From positions 1,053,117 through 1,117,116 of the forward strand of contig NC_033639.1 in NCBI RefSeq assembly GCF_001540865.1: a stretch of 64,000 nucleotides of DNA, in the 5' to 3' direction. A model generated the notes under the pieces. It worked only from the letters and a program-made list of their open reading frames with translations. It did not search any database and was not told the DNA's origin. Each line of letters begins with the position of its first letter. Within the stretch, counting starts at the first letter, position 1. Below are positions 45,517 through 55,700 of the stretch, in pieces. This stretch comes from Ananas comosus (taxonomy: Eukaryota > Streptophyta > Magnoliopsida > Poales > Bromeliaceae). A program made the translations under genes and the position numbers.

Positions 45517-47533
45517 CTCTTGATGAGTCATTTGCTTTGTTTTCTTCTCCAGGATAAAACTTTCTCGAATGGGTTGTTTTTCCTTCAACTTCTGAGCTCT
45601 GTGGAGCCGAGGATCGTCAACTGGAACATTGTCACCAAAGGCGAAACTGGTATGTTTCTATATGAAAGCTAAAATTATATGTAGGCCCATGTTTTAAGAT
45701 CTTTATTGTGCGTTGTTCCGAAGTATGAATGTTTTGCTCTAGTTACACTCTTAGTCCTCGAAGTTTGACCCTATTTCTATTACATCATTAAAGACATAAT
45801 TTAAATTTGAGATTTTAATTTGAGAGTTGAGACCCTGAAGTTTGGTGGGCATAACAATCAGTCAGTCTAACAACATGGGAGTAAAATAAAAAATAAAAAA
45901 TCAACATGATTGTTTGAGTGCGCTCATGTCACATATTTTGATGGCAGGCTAATGTATTAAGGAATGTGAAACGACAGGGTATCTCCAGAAGCTTCAGTTA
46001 CCATAGAACAGTATTTTTATATTATATTCGGTGCTTTTCCTCATGTATGGGCTCGAGACATTTTGCCCGGCCCATGACGTGGGCTTAAATTGAATGGAAG
46101 GAAATTAAATGAGACTCGGCTTAGGACCTGATTCTCTGATACCATGTTAAATAATGAAGCAATCGTTTAACTCCACTACCCAGAAACAGTGTTTTATGTT
46201 ATATTCAGCATAATGGAGGATTTAATTGTTCATCAATTAGAGACTAAAATGGTAAAAAATCTTGAATGTTCGTTTCTAGTTTCTACCGATGATGTCATCC
46301 TAGACTCTTGAAGTTAAAGAGGAACAAAGCAAACGCCAATTAAGGGATTGTTATATTTAATTTAGTTCGTCATTTGTATCCAGTAAAAGCAAATGTAATG
46401 CTGTCGAATTACTCGTTTGATGTGTCTATGCAAAACTATTTTGCAGATGAAGAGAAGAGGCTAAATGCGACGTATATAATTAGTGTGGCAAGAAAGCTTG
46501 GCTGCTCCATCTTCTTATTGCCCGAGGATATCATGGAGGTAATAGAAGCATTCTATAAACGAAGGACAAAAAAAAAAAACTTCATTTAAAATCTCACTAA
46601 TCCGTGATTAGGTCTGCTTAGGGCAAAAATTCAAATAATCTCCTTGCGGTTTAGAGTGCTTGCACTTTACTACGTGATTTTATTTGCTGTACTTAACTAT
46701 TCTGTGGTTACTGTTTCGTAACTCCGCAGATCTCCTAATAAAGGTATGTTAAGAACAGCACATGGGTTCATGAACTAACTCGAAACCGAGATGCTATGTC
46801 TAACCTACCAATAGTTGGAGGCAAAGATTTAAGTGTCGCTGCAGAGTCGTGCTAAGAACTTGCTGGCATGAAACGGTACGGTGTCTACCATGCCGTGCCA
46901 ATATCCGTGTGCCGATACAGTATGGCATCTTCGACACCAATATATTCTACTTACTTATTATATATCTGTATCAAAATTTTTACACTTCACTGAGGTAACA
47001 ATTTGTCGATTTCAAAGAAAAGAGGCTTTTGTCGTATCGTATCCTTGTTTCGTGGTCTTATGGTGTAACGGAAAAGTAACATGATTTAGTTATTAAGTGT
47101 ATGAAAACCTGAATGCCGGTATTTAATTTTTGTTTAATTTTTGACGGCGAAATCAAATTGTGACATTTGACTTTTACTTCTTTTTTTTTTTCTTTTTCTT
47201 GAACACAAAACACTTAATCTAATGTGGATTTCAATTTCCAGAAGTTGTTGTAAGCTCTTTTCCTTCTGCTTGCAGGTAAACCAGAAGATGATCCTCACCC
47301 TCACTGCCAGTATCATGTACTGGAGCCTGCAGCAGACATCCGACGACTCGCAACGCTTCGACGCCTCAACTGAAGATACCAATTCACAGAAAGCTCAATC
47401 TGATCTGTCCACCACGTCCGACAGCGAAGACGGGAGTGTTATTGCAGACAGCGTCTCGACCCTGACCATCGATGATTCTGCTTCCGAAACCTCGCAAGCA
47501 GAAGGCGGAGGCGGCGGACTAGTCGGTGGATGA
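39249..47533 (+). CDS. FIM: Fimbrin/plastin-like actin-bundling protein
   Basis: Cross-links actin filaments through two actin-binding modules, each a pair of calponin-homology (CH) domains. Exons: 39249-39335, 39422-39592, 39676-39914, 40282-40453, 40653-40691, 40858-40926, 41006-41122, 43079-43290, 44270-44425, 45003-45202, 45319-45476, 45553-45649, 46447-46538, 47276-47533. The sum is 2067 nt, 688 residues, no frame break. Start [18 protein letters not shown] is the plant fimbrin N-terminus. CH1 (about 120-240) has [14 protein letters not shown] and [22 protein letters not shown]2 covers about 260-370, CH3 about 390-500 ([32 protein letters not shown]) and CH4 about 510-620. The C-terminal tail (about 625-688) is Ser/Asp/Glu-rich and ends GGGGGLVGG, as in FIM4/FIM5-type plant fimbrins. 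I cannot assign the paralogue number. Introns hold several small transposons. Confidence 0.93.
41264..42294. mobile_element. hAT-like MITE split by a nested insertion (fimbrin intron 7)
   Basis: The left part (41264 to about 41330: CGAGGATTTAAACGCCC, ACCGTGCCGTATTGTGTCAACA) and right part (about 42055-42294: GACCCCTGTG.TGATGGCACAACTCAAAACC ... CTTAAATTCTTG) together match the intact element at 58931-59273. Flanks ATTGATAT and ATTGACAC form a decayed 8-bp duplication (6/8). About 0.7 kb of other sequence, including the MITE at 41570-41929, lies between the halves. Confidence 0.7.
41570..41929. mobile_element. MITE of the GTAAAAACAT / ACGTTTTTAC family, copy 2
   Basis: Ends GTAAAAATGTATAAAACTTGCC and TATACATTTTTACCT are inverted repeats. 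Flanks AATAAAAAG (41561-41569) and AATAAAAAT (41930-41938) make a 9-bp duplication with one mismatch. It is nested in the split hAT-like element. Confidence 0.75.
42701..42971 (-). mobile_element. Mini-LTR retrotransposon (SMART-like), 72-bp LTRs
   Basis: 271 bp in total. LTRs 42701-42772 and 42900-42971 are both 72 bp and differ at only a few positions. On minus each begins TGTTAAATATAAAAATG and ends GTTTCACA. The initiator tRNA-Met primer site (GCTCTGATACCA, 42888-42899) directly abuts the 5' LTR, and the purine tract GTGAGGGGGAG abuts the 3' LTR. A perfect 5-bp duplication AGTAG (42696-42700, 42972-42976) flanks it. The internal region is about 127 bp with no coding. It lies in fimbrin intron 7. 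Confidence 0.93.
44625..44790 (-). mobile_element. Solo LTR (shortened) of the 239-bp TRIM family
   Basis: Begins TGTTGGATCGTCGACACTAACC and ends CCTCTTTAAGCCAACA, matching both ends of the LTR at 9545-9783 but with about 70 bp missing internally. Target duplication not clear. In fimbrin intron 9. Confidence 0.7.
45477..45512. repeat. (TC)n microsatellite forming the fimbrin intron 11 donor
   Basis: The donor of the 76-bp fimbrin intron 11 reads TTCAGG|GTCTCTCTCT..., so the CT microsatellite begins inside the 5' splice site and fills about half of the intron. The exon sum shows this donor keeps the frame. Confidence 0.85.
45965..46210 (-). mobile_element. Degenerate mini-LTR element related to 42701-42971
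   Basis: LTR-like ends 45965-46032 and 46145-46210 (TG...CA) surround an internal region sharing GGGCTCGAGAC, CCCATGACGTGGGCTTAAATTG and GGAAGGAAATTAA with the element in intron 7. The primer site TCTCTGATACCA (46133-46144) abuts the right LTR. No target duplication visible. In fimbrin intron 12. Confidence 0.75.
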
Positions 47534-49729
47534 GACATCTTTGATGGTACTGACTGCACTGAAGTCGAATTTTCCGATACAACGCGGAGAATAATGTATA
47601 TTTTTTTGTGTTGAAAGGCTTATATCATGAAGAGTAAATTGCAGAACTCCCCTTATGAATGTTGCGATTTTCGTTTTGCCCCTCCGAAATGTTCAAATCC
47701 ATATCGGAGGGGGGGCAATGTGAAAATCGGTTTATTTATAAGGTGTTTTCTGCATCTCACCCCCCAAAAAAAGGAAAAAAAACTTCTTTTTTTTTTTTTT
47801 TACTCTCTCTCTCTCTCTTCTTTTTATTTTTATTTTTTTTCCTTTTTAACTTGCAAATATACCATGTATCTTGTGCATTTAATACATGGAATAAAATAGA
47901 ATAAAATAGTTATCTCACCCTTGAACTATGATTTGGTTGCATGTTTATATTAGGTGTTTGGTTTCTCAAGAAAATATTCTACAAATTTATTTTTTTTGAA
48001 TTTTTTTTTCACAATTTATGAAAAGTTTTCTCTTTCATTTTGTGAATTGTTTATCTGAAAATAAAAAATTATAAAAAGATGTTTTCATGAATTTTTTTTG
48101 GCAGATAAAAAAAACACTGCGAATTCATATTTAAAAATTTTTTATATATATTTTTATCTAAATTAATCCATACAATTGGGAATTATAATTTTTAATAAAA
48201 TTTGTTTGTAAAATGTAACTAAGCCTAAAGCTACTTAAATAAAAAAAAGAGAAAAATTTCAGTTATCCCCTTGTGATTTAACACATTTTTATTTTGCCTC
48301 TCTATAATTTAAAAGATGTTACAAAAATAAGCCTTTTATTAAATAATGTGACTTCATTTTAATATCATGTAATTTGTGAACTGTATGATAGTAAAAATAA
48401 AATAAAAATTATAAACAGTAACATAATATTTTTTAAAATTATAGACAGGTAAATACAAAAAAAGGAAAATTTTCAAATACCACTCCAGTGGTTTCGCGCT
48501 TTCTCATTTTAGTACCTTGTAGTTTAAAATATATCACTTTCGTACCCTATGATTTCATTTTTCTTTTCCTGTTATCTCTCTGTTAATTTTCTTCGATAAA
48601 TAAGTGACAAAGTTAAAATTACATGATAGTAAAGTAAAAATTCGATAAACCATATGGTACTAAAGTGAATATTTGATAAATTATAGGTGGAGTATCCTAA
48701 GTTTTTTATAAATGATTTAACGAAAAGTTAACGGAGGCGCTGACGAAAAAAATAAAATAAAATCACATGGTACTAAAGTGATACAATTAAATCTCGGGGT
48801 ACTAAAGTGAGACATTTAAATCACAGAGTACTAAAGTGAAAAATCACGAAAACAGATGGGTGGTATTTAAAGTTTATCTTCAAAAAAAAAAAAACTAATA
48901 AATGACTAGTTGAGATTTAACAAAAAATGAAAAATAGAAAAAAGAAAAAAAACTTTAAATACCATCTCTGTGGTTTTGCACTTTCTCACTTTAGTATCTT
49001 GTGGTTTAAAGTATATTACTTTCGTATTCTATGATTTTATTATCTCCTCCAATAAATCAGTAATAAAGCTAAAACTAAAGGATATTAAAATAAATATTCG
49101 ATATAATATAGATGGTGTATCTAAAATTTTTTGTATATGATTTAATAAAAAGTTAACGAAGGGGTCCGGCGAAAAGAAAAAAATAAAACCACATATACTA
49201 AATTGATATGCTTTAAACCATATAGTAATAAAGTGAAAAAGTGCAAAACCATATGCGGTATTTGAAATTTGGGTAAATTTCAAATGCTACTCCTATAATT
49301 TTACACTTTCTCACTTTAGTACCATATGGTTTAAAGTGTATCAATCCCTGTAGTTTTATTTTTTTTTTTCATCAGCTCCTCCGTTAATATTTCGTTAAAT
49401 TATATACAAAAAAACTTTAGATATCTCACCTAAATTTATCGAATATTTACTTTATTACTTTTTAGTTTTAATTTTATCACTGATTTAACAAAAAGATAGT
49501 AAAAAAATAATAATAATAAAAAAAAATTATATAGTACTAAATTAAAATACTTTAAATTATAGAATATTAAAATATAAAAAAGTGCGAAATTACTGCAGCG
49601 GTACTTAAGTTTTTCCTTAAATTTACCTTAAAAAAAAAAAAAAGTGTTTATACAATCATTATCTTCTTTTCCAAAGCGAGGGAGAGAGAGAGAGAGAGAG
49701 GAGCTAAAGCTTAAAGTAAAACCCTTCCC
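47534..49729. other. Fimbrin-FtsZ1 intergenic region with decayed MITEs
   Basis: Fimbrin 3' UTR, then AT-rich sequence with three degraded copies of the 'AGTACCCTGTGGTTT' MITE family: about 48467-48880, 48950-49275 and 49272-49616. Each shows TTTCAAATAC / GGTATTTGAA-type ends. A fragment at about 47956 has the TGTTTGGTTTCT end motif. No gene recognised. Confidence 0.55.
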
Positions 49730-49796
49730 CTAAACCCTAGAGAGAGAAAAACCCTAGCAACTCTCTCTCTCTCTCTCTCTACCTCACCCACCTCCA
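49681..49796 (+). promoter_or_regulatory. FtsZ1 leader with GA/CT tracts and telo-box motifs
   Basis: (GA)n at 49681-49700, TAAACCCTAG (49731-49740), AAAACCCTAG (49748-49757) and (CT)n at 49761-49780 precede the start codon. AAACCCTA telo-boxes are common in the promoters and leaders of growth-related plant genes. The exact transcription start is not visible. Confidence 0.55.
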
Positions 49797-52700
49797 ATGG
49801 CGTCCTACGCCCCTTCTCCTCCTCCTCCCTCCTCTCTCCACCTCTCTTCACCTACTCGCTCGATCTCCTCCTCTTCTTCTTCGTCTTCTTCCTCGGGAGC
49901 TCTCCTCCTCTTCCCGTGTGGGCTCTCTCCGGCGAGGAGCAGAAGCGAATCTCGGAGTCGGCGCTGGGGCAGTGTCGCAGTGCAATGCTCCTTCTCCTCC
50001 TCCCCCTTCGTGCCCGTGGATTCGGCGCGGATTAAGGTGGTCGGCGTCGGCGGCGGCGGCAACAATGCGGTCAATCGCATGATCGGGAGCGGCCTCCAGG
50101 TTAGGGTTAGGGTTTCCAACTGTAATCTCTTCTAGGGTTTTGGTTTTCATACGCTTTGTACGTTCTTTACGGCGTGAGAATGCTACATTGCGATGTTTTC
50201 CTTTCCAGTTTTAGGTAAAAATTTATCGATACCATCCTCGATTATATGCGATTTTGAAACAGGCCCCTCAACCATTCTGCATTTTGATTGAGATCCCCAC
50301 AATTTTTTAAACTTATGATTTTTGGACGTGAGTTATTGTTGAATATTGAATTGGATGTTAATGAAACTTAAATGGCTCCGTTCGTTAGCAGTTAACGAAA
50401 TTCACAGTTCAATCAGCTGAAAGGTGTCCATAGCAATGAAGTTTAACCGAATTGCTGTTAAATTGGTGAAAATTTTCTAATTTGGTTGGAAAAAATAATG
50501 TAAATCGATTGAATCAAAACTTGAATGGGTGTAAATCAAATGAAAATTAGTTTGAGGAGTCGATTTCAAAATGACTTATAGTTAGGGGGGTCTGTGCACC
50601 TTTTTACTGCAATTTTATTTGTGGTGTTCTGATCGAATGTTTTCTTCTTCTCTGTAATATGGTTAATGACTGAAAGATGGATAGGAATGAAGTTTTTTGT
50701 GTTAATATCATTATTTTGGTGTGTTGTAGCTGCCACAGAGTTATGACGACAAATCTGATTGGAAAAATATAGTGTACCGAGTGAATAAGTGAAGCAACTC
50801 ATATCTGATAGTGTAGGAGTCGTTGGGTCAAATGCTCAATACTTTTTGGTTTTGCTTTGCCTCCATATGAAATTGGGTGGTTTGCTTTGCAATTAATGGG
50901 GAATTTTTTGCCCATAGTAAGGATTTAAGTGCAGTGGCGTAGGGTCGTGCTGAAAACTTGCTAATTGCTATTTGCTGGTCACAAAAATTACTTGTGTCAA
51001 CCTACAGTGGTCAACCCATCAATTATTTATTTTCGTTGGCACCAATTTATTCTAATTGCTTGTTATAATCTTTATCAAAATTTTTGCACTTTCTTGAGGT
51101 AACTACTTTCTAATTTTAAAGAAAAGAGGGTTTTGAGCTGTGTTATCTGCATGTTGGCCGGGGGTTTGGCCGTACACAGACGCCGAACGAATAGAACCTC
51201 CCCTGTTCGCCCAAGGCTCTACAACAATCAAACGTGTATAATGAAATGCCCAGGAAAAATTTCAGTATACATGGCTTGCACGAGGGGAAGCAATACAAGC
51301 AAGTGAAAGTAAATTAACTAAAACATTCACACATTGTATCTTGATTACTTTAAATCAAATACAAAGCTTGCTATTTGTTTACATACATACATTCTTTAAT
51401 ATATATATTTGCCATCTCTCAAATGAATAGTTTATATTTTCTTTCATCAACTATAATAAATAGATGAAATGTACAAGGTATCACTATATTCAATGGATGT
51501 CCACTATCTATAGAGCGCTGTCCTGGTCACGATCCTCAACCACCCCGCACTTGCTAGAACCTGCATGGTTAGTGGGGTACGAACTACTGAAAGTTCCCAG
51601 TGGGTTCGGCTGCCGACCTTGCCGACTCATCCACTAGGTTTATTCAGGCATATGTAGGCAAGAAAAGGAAACAGATAGTAATCAACTATATCATGCATCT
51701 ACTACAATACATGTACAAAGCTGGAAAGAAACAACATATATAACTCATGGAGTTTATGCATGCATGCTATCACATTACCATTGTCCAATCAACTTAGTTA
51801 ACCCCTTGGTTAACTACAACTCACCAACTCAATCCTTTTTTGTCGGGGAGAACTCCGCTACCAACCCGACGGGACCGTCTATTGGGGAGAACTCCGCTAT
51901 CAACCCAGTTGATGACACACTCTGGAGATCATCGCCTAAGGAGGAACGACCTTTATCTCGAGCATTAGACTAATGTGAGTATGATCCAATCCTCACTTAG
52001 AGGATACCATAACAATGCCACACTTTAACTAGCTCTTTATGCTAGATTTACATATCCAATTTTAGATGCTAATCAATTCATTTAGTTCTAATGCTACAAA
52101 CAGTACAAGTTCATTTTCCTTGTTTGACATTCACAATACTAGGTGCTATTCATGCCATTACTAACAATGTCACTTTGTCAACTATTTCATAGTCCAACGC
52201 AAGTTCATACATCTATAGGGTTCTATGTTTACTAACTATTGTCCACATGGATTTTGCTTTCAAAGCATACAATCAGACCTCATGTCATATCTCAAACTCA
52301 ACCCTATAATGCATGAATATCACTAAACATATACAATACATGTATGCTCAAGAAAAGTGACATAAACATAATAGGTCATTCGATGATTTCGGAAAGCACC
52401 ACCCACCTTTAAATGATGCCGAAATGCGAGAAATTCACTTCCCGCGATTTATGAACCATCACAACCCTCGCTCGCAACAAACAAAGTTAAAATGAGGTTT
52501 TTCCTCCCTAGCTTGCCGTAGACTCATCGGAACGTCGATCCGAGCTTCCCAACACGTCGGTTTTATCCTCAATTAGGATTCCATGCGATCAATTTCAAAT
52601 TAGGCCCTCGATCCTACAAAATTGCATTTTCAAGCTTAAGCTTTATATACTTTCTATATACACAGGTTCTACCAAAACATATAGAACAATATAAACCTTA

Positions 52701-55700
52701 ACAACCCAATAACCTTATAATTGAATAGTTTAGAGGATTTACATCAATCTCTAACCTAAGATTACAAGATAGTTTATCTTAGTTCTCAGTTGCCATAATA
52801 TAGTTTCTAGAATTACATAGTTTTTCCTTAGGTTTATCATGGCAAAATCAGCTTCTAGCAATCAAGAAAACCCAAGCTTAACCCTTTTCTTTAGGTTAAA
52901 TACAACAATTCTTAACCAGGAAACAAGACCAACCTACCTCAGGTTGATTGCTTCACATACATACCTACAACAAATGGCTTGTTCTAGGTTTCATGACAAC
53001 TACAAATATTAGCAACTGAAATCTACAGCTTAGACCTTTTTAGAGCAAATAACCTAACCCAAACCAGGAAATTACAGCAACTTTACCTCGGTTGGATGCT
53101 CTCACCAGCTGATTTCCTTATTCAAACCTCCTATTTTTAACTCAAAATAGCAAAACAATCACTCCACTAACTTCCTTCACAACCAGCCACCCTAGGGTTC
53201 TTAGAGAAAGAGAGAAGGAAAGAAATGAAAAGAGAAGGAGAGGAGAGTGGTCCCTGTACGCAGGGAGCTGCTGGGGTATTGGGATTTAAGAATAAGTTCA
53301 AACAATTGTTAAAAACTCTCTCACAAAAGCTGGGATTACCATCATATTTTGGTCCCCTAACACTAATACAATTTTCAGTTTAGCAATTCAGAATCTGATA
53401 CTTCTCGCCGGAGCCCTTCTGAATATCCATTGCTCTCAAATTTGACAGTCAGGCTTGGTTAAAATTAATAAGAAGAACGATATCTTAACTTTTCAGTTTG
53501 GACCATTTTTGGTCATCGCAAACTCTACCGATCCAAATCTCTAGCAGATAGCAATCAGATTTTATTTTTCACTTTTCGGGTGTCGGAATGACATGAAACT
53601 TTAAATCTCGCATCATAAAAATAATTCTGACATATTCTCCAATTTTTATAATTTCAGACACTGAATTTTCTGCTAAAATATCAGTTCCGTTTCTTACAGA
53701 AAATTCTAATTTTTCTGTTTTCATTCCAATTTCAGCATAAGTCATTTCCGACTTATATTTCACTTTTCTAAATCCAATAAAAGTGTAAATAAAAATAGTG
53801 TAAGATACTATTTTTATTGGACTTAGAGAAGTAAAATATTAGTTGGAAATGACTTATGCTGAAATTGAAATGAAAACAGAAGATTTAGAATTTTCTGTAA
53901 GAAACGGGGCTAATATTTTAGCAGAAAATTCACAGTGTCAGAAAATTATAAAAATTGGAGAATATGTCGGAATTATTTTTATGAGGCGAGATTTAAGGTT
54001 TCGTGTCATTCCGACATTTGAAAAGTAAAAAATAAAATCTGATTGCTATCTGCTAGAGATTCGGGTCGGTAGAGCTTTCGGTGACCAAAAATGGTCCAAA
54101 CTGAAAAGTTAAGATATCGTTCTTCTTATTAATTTTAACCGAGCCTGACTGTCAAATTTGAGAGCAAACGAATATTCAGAAGGGCTCCGGCGAGAAGTAT
54201 CAGATTCTGAATTGCTAAATTGAAAATTGTATTAGTGTTGGGGGACCAAAATGTGATGGTAATTTTAGCTTTTGTGAGGGAGTTTTTGGCAATTGTTTGA
54301 ACTTATCTCTTAACTCCAGCACCTCAGCACCCTCCATACGTATTGGAGCTGCTTCCTCTCCTCCTTATCTCGTTCATTCTCCTTCTCTTTCTCTAACCTA
54401 AGGTGATGATGTTTGAAGGAGTTTCTTGGTGGATTTAGGTGTTTTGAGCTAAGAGGAAGGCTTTTGAGCTGGGAAACCAGCTGGTGAAGCCTTGAAACTG
54501 AGGTAAGATGGTGTATTTCCTGGTTAGGGTTGTGCTATTTACCCTTAAAGAGATTTGAGCCATGGATTTTGGATTCTAAAGCTTGAAGAGGCTATGTAAT
54601 CTTAGAAACTGCACTATGGACAGCATATATATATGTATGTGAGTTGTTTGTTAGAGAGGAACCTGAGGTAGGTTAGCCATAATTCCTAGTTATGGTTTAT
54701 GGTATTTAACCTAGAGAAGGGGTTTAGCTTGGAATTTCTAGGTTACTGGCACTTGTTTTGCCATGATAACCTAGAGAAAAGAAGAAGCTATGTGTTGTAT
54801 GTGTGTTAACTTCGACAGCTGGGGAATCAAGGTGAATTAACTTGTAATTCCTGGTTAGGGATTGATGTAAATCTTTGAAATTACCTGGTTTTAAGGTTGT
54901 TGGGTTGTTAAGAATTGGAGTATTCTCTATATGTTTTTGTAGAACCTATGTAGAAGCAGTTTATATTAAGCTTACGCTTAAAAATGCGACTTTGTAGGAT
55001 TGACGCTCTAGTTTGAAATTGATCGCATAGAATCCTAATTGAGGATAAAATCGACGTGTTGGAAAGCTCAGATCGGCGTTCCGATGAGCCTACGGCAAGC
55101 TAGTGAGAAAAAATCTCATTTTAGCTTCGTTTGTCGCGAGTGAGGATTGTGATGGCTCATAAATCGCGGGAAGTGGATTTCTCACATTCCGGCATCATTT
55201 AAAGGTGGGTGGTGCTTTCCGAAGTCATCGGATGATCTATTATGTTTATATCACTTTTCTTGAACATATATGGATTATACATGTTTAGTTGATATTCATA
55301 CATGATAGGGTTGTGATTGCCATATGGTTAAGTGTAATATGTGTTCTAATTGTATGCTTTGAAAGCAAAATCCATGTGGACAATGATTAGCAAACTTAGA
55401 ACCCTATAGATGTATGAACTTGTGCTGGACTATGAAATAGTTGACAAAGTGACATTGTTAGTAATGGCATGAATAACACCTAGTATTGTGATTGTTAAAC
55501 AAGGATAATGAACTTGTAAAATGTGTGGCATTAGAACTAGATGAATGGTTAGCATCTAGAATTGGACATGTAAACCTGGCATAAAAAGCTAGTTAAAGTG
55601 TGGCATTGTCAGTGTATCCTCTAAGTTAGGACCGGATCATACTCACATTAGTCTAATGCTCGAGGTAAAGGTCGCTCCTCCTCGAGCGATGAGCTCCGGA

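Noticed and set aside
53569..54028. Two similar 61-64 residue ORFs in opposite orientation
   Set aside because: They are mirror images in the two arms of the foldback element; the similarity comes from the inverted repeat, not from a gene pair.
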